Assembly: GCA_937914675.1 (NCBI GenBank)
Contig: CALDOC010000557.1
Coordinates: 1-8,936, forward strand
Origin: an uncultured Sulfurimonas sp.
GTDB lineage: Bacteria; Campylobacterota; Campylobacteria; Campylobacterales; Sulfurimonadaceae
Length of the DNA: 8,936 bases
Direction of reading: 5' to 3'
Below, piece by piece: positions 1 to 6,036 of the stretch. The notes beneath the pieces were generated by a model. It was not told the origin of the DNA. It saw only the letters and a program-made list of their open reading frames with translations, and did no database searches. A program made the translations under genes and the position numbers. How positions within the stretch are numbered: position 1 is the first letter of the stretch; the number at the start of each line of letters is the position of its first letter.

Positions 1-211
1 GTCTGTATCCATAAGCTTTTACATGATATTTACTTTCATTAGAGTTGATTTTAAAGGTGCCGTTTTCATCACTTTTAACTCCATGCTTAGAATCGTTAAT
101 AGTGACGTCTTGAAGAGCAAGAGACGTTTTCATGTCGATAATGGTTCCAGTAAAAGAAGCGATGAGTAGAGTAGGGAGAAGGAAAGTTGCAAATAATAAC
201 AGTTTATTCAA
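1..211 (-). CDS. Secreted protein with carboxypeptidase-regulatory-like N-terminal domain (partial, C-terminus off the left edge)
   Basis: The minus strand reads open from a TTG at 211-209 to the window edge, giving about 70 residues. An in-frame TAA lies just upstream and the next in-frame ATG is near codon 26, inside the domain, so TTG is the best start. A GAG-core ribosome site sits 6 bases before it. Residues 1-19 (MNKLLLFATFLLPTLLIAS) form a typical Sec signal peptide. The following segment has the hallmark order of a CarboxypepD_reg/PEGA-like beta sandwich: FTGTIID, then LALQDVTI, GVKSDENGTFKI and YHVKAYGY. Such domains are usually extracytoplasmic binding or spacer modules at the front of larger secreted proteins. 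The main body and its activity are outside the window, so no function is assigned. It lies 46 bases downstream of the TRAP binding-protein gene and may be cotranscribed with it. Confidence 0.75.
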   Translation of the reverse strand, partial: MNKLLLFATFLLPTLLIASFTGTIIDMKTSLALQDVTINDSKHGVKSDENGTFKINSNESKYHVKAYGYR

Positions 212-257
212 GATAATCTCTTTTTTTTTAATTTAATGGAATGATACATTAAAAGAC

Positions 258-1391
258 TTATCTCGCATTTAAAAAATATTTTAGACTATTGTCGCTCCAT
301 TGACGAGAAAGTTCTAAATGTTTGGCTATCGAAGCGTATACGTTTTCGAAGTCGCGATTTTTCCCGCTTAACTCTTCTATCACTTCTTTAAGAGCTTTTT
401 TTCCAGCATCCGTAACGTCTTGTGGAAATTGGAGCAGCTCGACGTTGAGACTTTTAAGTTTCTTGAGAGCATGAATGTTCTCATAATGAAACTCGGAAGT
501 CATGTTCGCGTTCATTTCACTAGAAGCGACTTCTATCATGGACTGATGCTCGAACGCCATTTTACTCCAAGAGTATTTGTTGAAAGTAAGCTCTAAAATT
601 GAACCTGGTTCATGCCAACCGGCGTAATAGTAGGGCGCAACTTTGTAAAAGCCCATTTTAATGTCAAGAGCGGGTCCAACCCATTCAGTGGCGTCAATAA
701 CTCCTCGTTCAAGCGAAGTGTAAATTTCTCCAGCGGGCAGAAGAATGGGGTTAACGCCCATTTTAGAAAACACTTCTCCTCCAAGTCCAGGAATTCTCAT
801 CTTAAGACCTTTCATGTCTTCCAAAGATTTTATGGGTTTTCTAAACCATCCTCCCATCTGGATATTGGTGTTACCACCTAAAAAAGGATGAAGATTGTAC
901 TTCGCGTATTGCTCTCTCCAAATCTCCAATCCGCCACCAAACAACATCCAAGAGTTGATCTCTTCCGCCGTAAAACCAAACGGCACTCCGCTAAATAGTG
1001 AAAAGGCGGGGTTCTTGCCTTTCCAATAATATGGTCCGGAGTGAAAGGCGTCAATTTGACCACTACTTGCCGCGTCGAAGACAGCTAGGGCGGGCACTAA
1101 AACGTTTTTAGGATAAATTTTTATTTCCAAACCGCCTCCGCTAATCTCCTTTACTCTTTGCGCAAATTTTTCAACGCCAGTTCCCATAATGGGAAAATCA
1201 GCTGGCCAACTTGTAGCCAATTTTATGATTGTTTTTTTGTTCTTGTTAACGTTAATTCTTTTTGCCTCGTCATTTTTAGCCGAGGGATGTTTGGAGTAAT
1301 CAATAGCTTGATGATTTCCTTCGTTGCATCCATTGAGCGCCAACGCCGCCGAAGTAGTGGTTGCAGTTGTTAAAAAAGTTCTACGATCCAT
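258..1391 (-). CDS. TRAP transporter substrate-binding protein, TakP-like (DctP superfamily), Tat-exported
   Basis: This 377-residue protein is a periplasmic solute receptor for a TRAP transporter. Residues 2-7 (DRRTFL) form a twin-arginine motif, followed by a weakly hydrophobic stretch and a possible lipobox LNGC with Cys22, so it may be a Tat-exported lipoprotein. The body matches the TakP branch, which binds 2-oxo or 2-hydroxy monocarboxylates with a metal ion. Visible are the YYWKGKNPAF block (121-130), NIQMGGWFR (176-184), MRIPGLGG (198-205), TEWVGP (235-240) and WHEPG (259-263). Gln178, Arg199, Glu236, Trp237 and Glu261 fall where that family places metal and carboxylate ligands. This suggests pyruvate, lactate or a related acid, by inference. 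AAAGGTAA lies 8 bases before the ATG. No DctQ or DctM membrane subunit is adjacent: the downstream gene is a secreted protein and the upstream one is Mur-ligase-like. The permease must lie elsewhere, or the receptor is an orphan. Confidence 0.9.
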   Translation of the reverse strand: MDRRTFLTTATTTSAALALNGCNEGNHQAIDYSKHPSAKNDEAKRINVNKNKKTIIKLATSWPADFPIMGTGVEKFAQRVKEISGGGLEIKIYPKNVLVPALAVFDAASSGQIDAFHSGPYYWKGKNPAFSLFSGVPFGFTAEEINSWMLFGGGLEIWREQYAKYNLHPFLGGNTNIQMGGWFRKPIKSLEDMKGLKMRIPGLGGEVFSKMGVNPILLPAGEIYTSLERGVIDATEWVGPALDIKMGFYKVAPYYYAGWHEPGSILELTFNKYSWSKMAFEHQSMIEVASSEMNANMTSEFHYENIHALKKLKSLNVELLQFPQDVTDAGKKALKEVIEELSGKNRDFENVYASIAKHLELSRQWSDNSLKYFLNAR

Positions 1392-1432
1392 TAATATTAT
1401 TACCTTTAATGTTTTATTTCTATCTATCTTCG

Positions 1433-1464
1433 GCCCATAACGATATAATTCGTACAGTTAGGGC
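1433..1464 (-). other. Imperfect stem-loop at the end of the Mur-ligase-like gene
   Basis: GCCC-TAAC (1433-1436 and 1438-1441) pairs with GTTA-GGGC (1457-1464), an 8-bp stem with one bulged A and a 15-base loop. It begins at the last base of the upstream gene's TAG stop codon. No U-tract follows in the transcript, so it does not qualify as a standard intrinsic terminator. It could be an RNA-processing or 3'-stabilising structure separating the housekeeping operon from the TRAP gene, or it may be chance. In the remaining 72-base gap I see no convincing -10 box, only a weak TATATC in the loop. Confidence 0.3.
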
Positions 1465-2471
1465 TATTTAAAGTCGAATAAAGTCATTTGAACTTGCTTC
1501 ACTTGAGGCTTTGAAAGAATAGATTTATCAGCGCCAACTATTAATGCAAAATGAAAACTATTCGTTTTAAGCAAGTTTATAATTTTACTTTTGTTTTTGT
1601 ACATCAACAAATTGTCAATGCCATCCAAGTTGTTGATATGTGAAAAAGGAACGATAAAAATTGTTTTAGCCCAAGCGGCTTGTTTTTGCAAATATAAAAT
1701 TTCTTCTTTAACAAGAGAATGATTTTTTTCAAAGATAAGCACCTTGTCACTTGTGCCAAACTCTTTTATTTCAAGTTTTTTATTTGTAAACACGGCTTCA
1801 AAATTATCTAATGGCACAAATTTTTTTAATCTAAAATTGATTTTTAAAATTTTAAATAGATTTAGCAACTCTTCTAAATATGGCATAAAAAATGGAGATA
1901 TAAATTGTCTTTCATAAAAAACGCCGTCATATATAAAAGATGTTTCAAAAAGAGTTTGTTCCATGATGGTTATTTTTTCTCCCGAAGAAATAGGCATGAT
2001 TTTAACCTCGGTAAAAATGTCTTTTGGTGTTATAAGAGGAGAAAATAGAATAGTGGTAAAATTTTCTATATCCCATAATTGCTTAGTTATTGACTTTATA
2101 TCACCGTCTAAAGATATAAAATTTGTTTCACTCATTACCTGCAATGATAATTTTAAAATAATGTCATTGCATTCATAAATGGCTAAATCTTTTTCTATAA
2201 GTCTAAAGCGTAGTAATCTTTTAAGTGCGTTTTCTAAATTTTCAACTTTTATCCAAGCAATTTCATTATCTCTTATCTGAGTTGGCTTATCAAATAGAAT
2301 TCCGTATGCGCCATTAAAAATAGCTTCTTCAATGGAATCTTCATCAAACGCGATAAAAAGGTCACCCCTTTTCACTTTGTTTGAATCAAAAATAATGTTT
2401 GTGAATATTTTTACAAATGGTTCATTAACAATGCGACCATTTGTAAGCGCAAGAATATTTTCAAGCCTCAT
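1464..2471 (-). CDS. Degenerate Mur-ligase-like protein (MurE/MurF fold, no P-loop), function unknown
   Basis: This 335-residue protein has no confident functional assignment. Residues 24-62 match the N-terminal UDP-sugar-binding domain of MurE/MurF ligases: FDSNKVKRGDLFIAF (28-42), then EEAIFNGAYGILFDK (48-62). The segment 78-92 (NLENALKRLLRFRLI) resembles the helix before the ATPase domain. Where real ligases have a GxxGK(T/S)T loop, around residues 97-110, this protein has YECNDIILKL, without the glycines or the Lys-Thr pair. Near 219-228 PLDNFEAVF resembles the 'P-GRFE' start of the ligase C-terminal domain. It is shorter than a true MurF (about 450-480 residues). I infer a catalytically dead paralogue. 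The last residues contain QMTLF (328-332), a beta-clamp-binding-like pentapeptide. Its start overlaps the metG stop as ATGA, implying translational coupling. Hand-counted GC in sampled 60-base stretches is only 13-23%. I recall uncharacterised genes beside metG in C. jejuni and H. pylori that may be orthologues, but this is unchecked. Confidence 0.7.
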   Translation of the reverse strand: MRLENILALTNGRIVNEPFVKIFTNIIFDSNKVKRGDLFIAFDEDSIEEAIFNGAYGILFDKPTQIRDNEIAWIKVENLENALKRLLRFRLIEKDLAIYECNDIILKLSLQVMSETNFISLDGDIKSITKQLWDIENFTTILFSPLITPKDIFTEVKIMPISSGEKITIMEQTLFETSFIYDGVFYERQFISPFFMPYLEELLNLFKILKINFRLKKFVPLDNFEAVFTNKKLEIKEFGTSDKVLIFEKNHSLVKEEILYLQKQAAWAKTIFIVPFSHINNLDGIDNLLMYKNKSKIINLLKTNSFHFALIVGADKSILSKPQVKQVQMTLFDFK

Positions 2472-4402
2472 CCAATAGGTGTTCCGGCCTTTTTAGGTTT
2501 TTCTGGTCTCACTAAACATAAACCGTCTTCATCCTTGGCGGCGAGAAGCATTCCCTCGCTCATCATCCCCATAAGCTTTGCGGGTTTTAAGTTTGCGACG
2601 ACGCATACTTGAGTGCCTATGAGCGACTCTGCGGAATAAAACTCTTTTATGCCGGCTACGACTTGTCTAGTCGAACCTTCGCCTAAATCAACTTGAAGTT
2701 TTAGAAGTTTTTTACTTTTTGGAACTTCCTCGGCTTCGACGACTATGCCAACTTTGAGCGACGTTTCAAAAAATTGTCCAATTTCAATAAGATTGTCTTT
2801 TTCTACAATTTCTTCTTTTATCTCTTGGACTTTTTCTTCTTTTTTATTTGGTTGAGCGGCGGGCGCTTCTTGCATTAAAGGTTCCTCAACGCGAGGAAAC
2901 AGTGGAGGAACTTTTTTAATATTACATAATTTAAGCAACTTTTTATCAACTACAAGGTCATTATAACTTTGCGTATTTATTGTAAAACTGAGCGCGTCGG
3001 CAATGATGTTTGTCGTGTTTGGCATAACTGGATGCAGCATAACGGAAGCTTTTGCCAATATATTGGCCACTAACGCGACTGTTGCGAGTGCTTCGTCTTG
3101 TTTGTTTTCTTTCATTTTCACCCAAGGAGCATGCTCTTCAATAGCTTTGTTTCCAATGGAAAAAAGTTTCCAAAGTTCATCTAAGTATCTATGGGTTTGC
3201 ATGTTTTGCATAAATTCATCAAGCGAATCAAGTACAACGTTCATGGCGTCTATCTCTTTGACATGATACTTAGTCACATTAACGCCGTCAATCTCAAAAT
3301 TAGAATATTTTTCACTCATCCCAATAACGCGGTTGAGAAGATTTCCAAGATCGTTGCTAAGCTCAGAGTTTATTCTATCTATAAACGCCCGTTGTGAAAA
3401 ATCTCCGTCTTGACCAAAAGGAACCTCTTTAAGCATGAAATATCTTAAGTTTTCAACGCCATAAGCGTCGGCGACTTCTTTTGGAGATATAACGTTTCCT
3501 TTTGACTTGCTCATTTTTTCGCCATCTCTAGTCCACCATCCATGAACTCCAAGATGTTTAGGAAGAGGCAAATCGAGACTCATTAAAAATGCCGGCCAGT
3601 AGATAGCGTGAAAGCGCAGTATGTCTTTACCCACTATTTGGGCTGTCGCCGGCCAAAAATCCATATTTTCTTCATCTTTTCCGTATCCAAGTCCCGTTAT
3701 ATAGTTAAGAAGAGCGTCTAGCCAAACGTACATGACATGTTTGTCGTCATTAAGGCTTTTGGGCATTTTTACTCCCCAAGAAAAAGAAGTGCGAGTGACG
3801 GAAAGGTCTCTTAATCCACCTTTAACGAAATTTTTCACTTCATTGATTCTTGAACGAGGTAGAATAAAATCAGGATTTTCTTCGTAAAAAGCCAATAATT
3901 TATCTTCATAGTTGGACAATCTAAAAAAGTAACTCTCCTCTTTGACTATGGTTGTGGTTCTTCCGCAGTCGGGACAAAACTCACCATCTATCAATTGAGT
4001 CTCAGGAAAAAAAGTTTCACAACTAACGCAGTAGTGACCCTCATAAAAATCTTTGTAAATGTCACCTTTGGCGAACATTGTCTCAAAAGCTTTTTGAACC
4101 CCTACTTGATGCTGATTATCCGTTGTTCTTATAAACTTATCGTAACTTATGCCAAACTCATCCCAAAGATTTTTAAAAGTAGCGCTAATTTCATCTGCAA
4201 ACTCTTGAGTAGGCTTGTTCGCCTTCGCAGCGGATTCTTCTATCTTTTGGCCATGTTCATCGGTTCCAGTAAGGAAAAAAGTTTTATTTCCTTTAAGTCT
4301 TTCATATCTAGCCATTGAATCAGCTATGAAAGTAGTGTAAGCATGCCCAATATGGGCTTCTCCATTGACATAATAGATAGGTGTCGTTATATATTTACTC
4401 AA
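2468..4402 (-). CDS. metG: Methionine-tRNA ligase
   Basis: Methionyl-tRNA synthetase charges initiator and elongator tRNA-Met with methionine using ATP in the cytoplasm. The 644-residue protein is complete. The class I signature HIGH is at 17-20, the zinc knuckle has CVSC (125-128) and CPDC (143-146), and KMSKS is at 296-300. A helical anticodon-binding domain follows to about residue 500 (with SNDLGNLLNR at 349-358). A Lys/Glu-rich linker (about 519-536) leads to a C-terminal OB-fold tRNA-binding domain (about 537-634, with LKVGIVVEAEEVP and MMSEGMLLAA) that normally drives dimerisation. The start is TTG at 4402-4400: AAAGGAT lies 6 bases upstream, an in-frame stop precedes it, and the next Met (residue 30) lies beyond HIGH. 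The ribosome site abuts the TAA of the preceding small gene, and the metG stop overlaps the next start by 4 bases, so coupling is likely on both sides. Confidence 0.98.
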   Translation of the reverse strand: MSKYITTPIYYVNGEAHIGHAYTTFIADSMARYERLKGNKTFFLTGTDEHGQKIEESAAKANKPTQEFADEISATFKNLWDEFGISYDKFIRTTDNQHQVGVQKAFETMFAKGDIYKDFYEGHYCVSCETFFPETQLIDGEFCPDCGRTTTIVKEESYFFRLSNYEDKLLAFYEENPDFILPRSRINEVKNFVKGGLRDLSVTRTSFSWGVKMPKSLNDDKHVMYVWLDALLNYITGLGYGKDEENMDFWPATAQIVGKDILRFHAIYWPAFLMSLDLPLPKHLGVHGWWTRDGEKMSKSKGNVISPKEVADAYGVENLRYFMLKEVPFGQDGDFSQRAFIDRINSELSNDLGNLLNRVIGMSEKYSNFEIDGVNVTKYHVKEIDAMNVVLDSLDEFMQNMQTHRYLDELWKLFSIGNKAIEEHAPWVKMKENKQDEALATVALVANILAKASVMLHPVMPNTTNIIADALSFTINTQSYNDLVVDKKLLKLCNIKKVPPLFPRVEEPLMQEAPAAQPNKKEEKVQEIKEEIVEKDNLIEIGQFFETSLKVGIVVEAEEVPKSKKLLKLQVDLGEGSTRQVVAGIKEFYSAESLIGTQVCVVANLKPAKLMGMMSEGMLLAAKDEDGLCLVRPEKPKKAGTPIG

Positions 4403-4406
4403 ATAA

Positions 4407-4416
4407 TTATCCTTTA
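4407..4416 (-). promoter_or_regulatory. metG ribosome binding site overlapping the upstream stop codon
   Basis: On the minus strand the TAA stop of the 65-residue gene (4416-4414) overlaps AAAGGAT (4415-4409), 6 bases before the metG TTG. The strong Shine-Dalgarno match decides for the non-ATG start, and the geometry favours ribosomes re-initiating from the small gene. Confidence 0.75.
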
Positions 4417-4611
4417 AAATTCAAATCCACCAGTAACGCCTTTTGACATACTGTTGTAAACCGCTTTAACGTATTCGTTTCTCAACTCACAAGTAAAATA
4501 GTGTTCGCATAAACTACAACTTTTATGAGTTTTTTCTTTTTGACAAGTTTGAAGTTTCATGAGAGTTTCGTCTAAATAAACTTCAAACTTGTCTTTTTCG
4601 CCATCATGCAT
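4414..4611 (-). CDS. Small four-cysteine protein, putative metal or Fe-S binding
   Basis: This is a 65-residue soluble protein with no signal peptide or membrane segment. Cys23, Cys32, Cys35 and Cys41 form a C-x8-C-x2-C-x5-C pattern, with His29 and His37 nearby. Four closely spaced cysteines suggest a bound zinc or an iron-sulfur cluster, which is inference. After the cysteine module comes a helical stretch (LRNEYVKAVYNSMS, 43-56) and a Gly/Phe tail ending GGFEF. I do not recognise a named family, though I recall a small hypothetical gene in the same slot between fbp and metG in Campylobacter. It is a real gene on context: its start overlaps the fbp coding end by 8 bases, its stop is 11 bases before metG, and the codons fit the operon. 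It could be a partner or regulator of an operon enzyme, but nothing in the sequence shows which. Confidence 0.8.
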   Translation of the reverse strand: MHDGEKDKFEVYLDETLMKLQTCQKEKTHKSCSLCEHYFTCELRNEYVKAVYNSMSKGVTGGFEF

Positions 4612-5446
4612 GTTTAGAATAAACTTCTTTTACTCTTGCTATTTCATAGTTAGAACCAAAAAAGCATACGGCTGTGTCATGTATGTGCCCATGCTCTAAC
4701 GTCATTAAGTCAGTTACGCCATCGATAGCGCCACCGCCTGAAGTTTTAAAGATAAAAGCGAAAGGAAAAACTTCAAAAAGACGACGCAGTTTTCCTTCTG
4801 GTTTGTCCGAAGTTCCTGGATAACTAAAAATACCACCGCCTTTCAGTAAAATCTGATGTAAATCTGGAACCATTCCCCCAGAGTATCTTAGACGGTAACC
4901 TTCTTGAAAAAAACTTTCAACAAGTTCTTTGTGGTACGGAGCCCAATTTTGTTGCGTTCCGCCAGGCGCGTTTAAATTGCCTTTTTCTTTAAGTCTAATC
5001 TCTTTAACAAATTCAAATTCACCCGATTGTAGAAGATAAAGTTTTGTTTTATTTTCTGCAAAAACCATCTCAACGCGTGGTCCATAAACTACGTAACATG
5101 AAGCTACCATATGCTCCGTGCCAAAATCACTCTTATAAATGCCAAAAATAGACCCGACGCTAAGATTGACGTCAATCAAAGAAGAACCGTCAAGAGGATC
5201 GTACGCTATAAAATACTCGCCATCTTTATGAAGCACTTCTTCATGAGTTTTTTCTTCACTCGCAATGGTGTGAACGGATTGTACTTTTGAAAACTCTTCG
5301 GCAATGATCATGTCGCACTTGATGTCCAACTCTAGTTGCGTTTCGCCTGAACTATTTTCTTGTTGTGAATACCCTATGTCTTTAACGTCTATCGCGTCTT
5401 TAATTCTTATCGCGCTTTTTTGAATCGCGTCAAATATGTCTCTCAT
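4604..5446 (-). CDS. fbp: Class 1 fructose-1,6-bisphosphatase
   Basis: This enzyme hydrolyses fructose 1,6-bisphosphate to fructose 6-phosphate, the committed gluconeogenic step, using divalent metals in the cytoplasm. The 280-residue protein carries the family's metal and phosphate residues: ASEE (62-65), YDPLDGSSLIDVN (82-94, with Asp83 and Asp86), the substrate segment RYSGGMVPDLH (187-197), and KLRRLFEVFPFAF (219-231, whose Glu225 matches the metal-binding Glu of 'YECNP'). The closing TSGGGAIDG is at 235-243. It is shorter than the E. coli enzyme (about 332 residues), and the allosteric AMP region at the N-terminus is reduced, so regulation probably differs. AAAGGAAG (5460-5453) inside the last mobB codons lies 6 bases before the ATG, with a single base between the two genes. 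In an autotroph using the reductive TCA cycle it would supply hexose phosphates for the cell wall. Confidence 0.97.
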   Translation of the reverse strand: MRDIFDAIQKSAIRIKDAIDVKDIGYSQQENSSGETQLELDIKCDMIIAEEFSKVQSVHTIASEEKTHEEVLHKDGEYFIAYDPLDGSSLIDVNLSVGSIFGIYKSDFGTEHMVASCYVVYGPRVEMVFAENKTKLYLLQSGEFEFVKEIRLKEKGNLNAPGGTQQNWAPYHKELVESFFQEGYRLRYSGGMVPDLHQILLKGGGIFSYPGTSDKPEGKLRRLFEVFPFAFIFKTSGGGAIDGVTDLMTLEHGHIHDTAVCFFGSNYEIARVKEVYSKHA

Positions 5447-5447
5447 T

Positions 5448-5951
5448 TTATACTTCCTTTGCGTTTTTTAATATCCAAACAATTACGTCGTCTGGATTAT
5501 TTAGATCTAAAATATCAATACTGTTAGGTATGTTATATTCACTCAATGTTATGCTATGGTCTATTGCCAAAGCGTTCATGTATGGAAAATAATCGCTGTC
5601 AAGAGCATTCCTAAATACGCTAATGCGAGGAAGCGGAAGATTCTTAAGACCCTCGACAAGCAAAATGTCGAATTTATCAAAAAGTCGTATAATCTCGTCT
5701 ATATCTTTGTTTTTTTTAGAGAAGTAAGTCGTTCTGTTTGGAGAAGTGACGATAACCTCCGCTCCAGTGTCACTAAATTTGTAACTATCTTTTCCAACAA
5801 CGTCAAATCTAGCCTTATCGCCGGGGTCATGTTTAATTATAGCGACTTCTTTATCATACTCATTTATAAGTTTTCTAGCTACTTTAAGTATAAGAGTAGT
5901 TTTACCACTGTTAGATGGACCTGTAAATGCAACCGCTTGTCTTTTATTCAA
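5448..5951 (-). CDS. mobB: Molybdopterin-guanine dinucleotide biosynthesis GTPase MobB
   Basis: MobB is a GTP-binding accessory protein that helps MobA attach GMP to molybdopterin, supplying the bis-MGD cofactor of nitrate reductase, formate dehydrogenase and polysulfide-reductase-type enzymes. The 167-residue protein has a Walker A loop GPSNSGKTT (11-19), the family block IKHDPGDKARFD with GKDSYKFSDTGA (39-50 and 53-64), and a Walker-B-like DILLVEGLKNLPLPRI (95-110). The start is TTG at 5951-5949: an in-frame TAA lies immediately upstream and later starts would remove the P-loop. Its ribosome site is weak (AGAG about 8 bases away). It is the first gene of the mobB-fbp-Cys protein-metG-Mur-like operon, with a consensus -10 box 29 bases before the start codon. 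No molybdoenzyme or other cofactor gene is nearby, so the operon mixes unrelated pathways. Confidence 0.93.
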   Translation of the reverse strand: MNKRQAVAFTGPSNSGKTTLILKVARKLINEYDKEVAIIKHDPGDKARFDVVGKDSYKFSDTGAEVIVTSPNRTTYFSKKNKDIDEIIRLFDKFDILLVEGLKNLPLPRISVFRNALDSDYFPYMNALAIDHSITLSEYNIPNSIDILDLNNPDDVIVWILKNAKEV

Positions 5952-5979
5952 TTATTCGCTCTACTTTAAAATTTTAATG

Positions 5980-5985
5980 ATTATA
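5980..5985 (-). promoter_or_regulatory. -10 box of the mobB operon promoter
   Basis: The minus strand reads a perfect TATAAT here, predicting a transcript start near 5973 and a short leader of about 22 bases before the mobB TTG. No good -35 hexamer lies 16-18 bases upstream; a T-rich stretch is there instead, as expected for sigma-70 promoters in Campylobacterota. Confidence 0.6.
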
Positions 5986-6006
5986 CAAAAGAAGAGTTTA
6001 ATAAGA

Positions 6007-6012
6007 TATAAT
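6007..6012 (+). promoter_or_regulatory. -10 box of the lipoprotein promoter
   Basis: The plus strand reads a perfect TATAAT, predicting a start near 6019 and a leader of about 18 bases before the ATG at 6037. The -35 position (about 5984-5989, TACAAA) is a poor match. The box is 21 bases from the opposing TATAAT at 5980-5985, so the two polymerase footprints overlap. Confidence 0.65.
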
Positions 6013-6036
6013 TCTTCCATTATTGTAGGGGTAAAA

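Noticed and set aside
212..257. T9 run (221-229) as a plus-strand intrinsic terminator
   Set aside because: No stem precedes the T-run and no plus-strand gene ends there; the run is better explained as A-rich leader before the minus-strand ribosome site.
1392..1463. A sigma-70 promoter for the TRAP receptor gene
   Set aside because: Only a weak TATATC with a poor -35 candidate 19 bases away is visible, not enough to call beside the clear boxes at 5980 and 6007.
2815..2860. Low-complexity T/C-rich stretch in metG as a repeat or CRISPR-like element
   Set aside because: It encodes the Lys/Glu-rich linker between the anticodon-binding and C-terminal OB domains, an ordinary feature of such synthetases.
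3995..4318. Plus-strand frame of 107 codons opposite metG
   Set aside because: It is fully antisense to the conserved catalytic region of metG, with a composition typical of a reverse-frame artefact.
5556..5969. Plus-strand frame of 137 codons opposite mobB
   Set aside because: It lies fully antisense to a gene with clear MobB motifs, ends across the mobB promoter side, and its translation shows no domain or signal.
5977..6036. A 20-residue N-terminal extension of the lipoprotein, from an ATG at 5977
   Set aside because: The consensus -10 box at 6007-6012 would put the transcript start after 5977, a good ribosome site precedes 6037, and only the 6037 start gives a normal lipoprotein signal.
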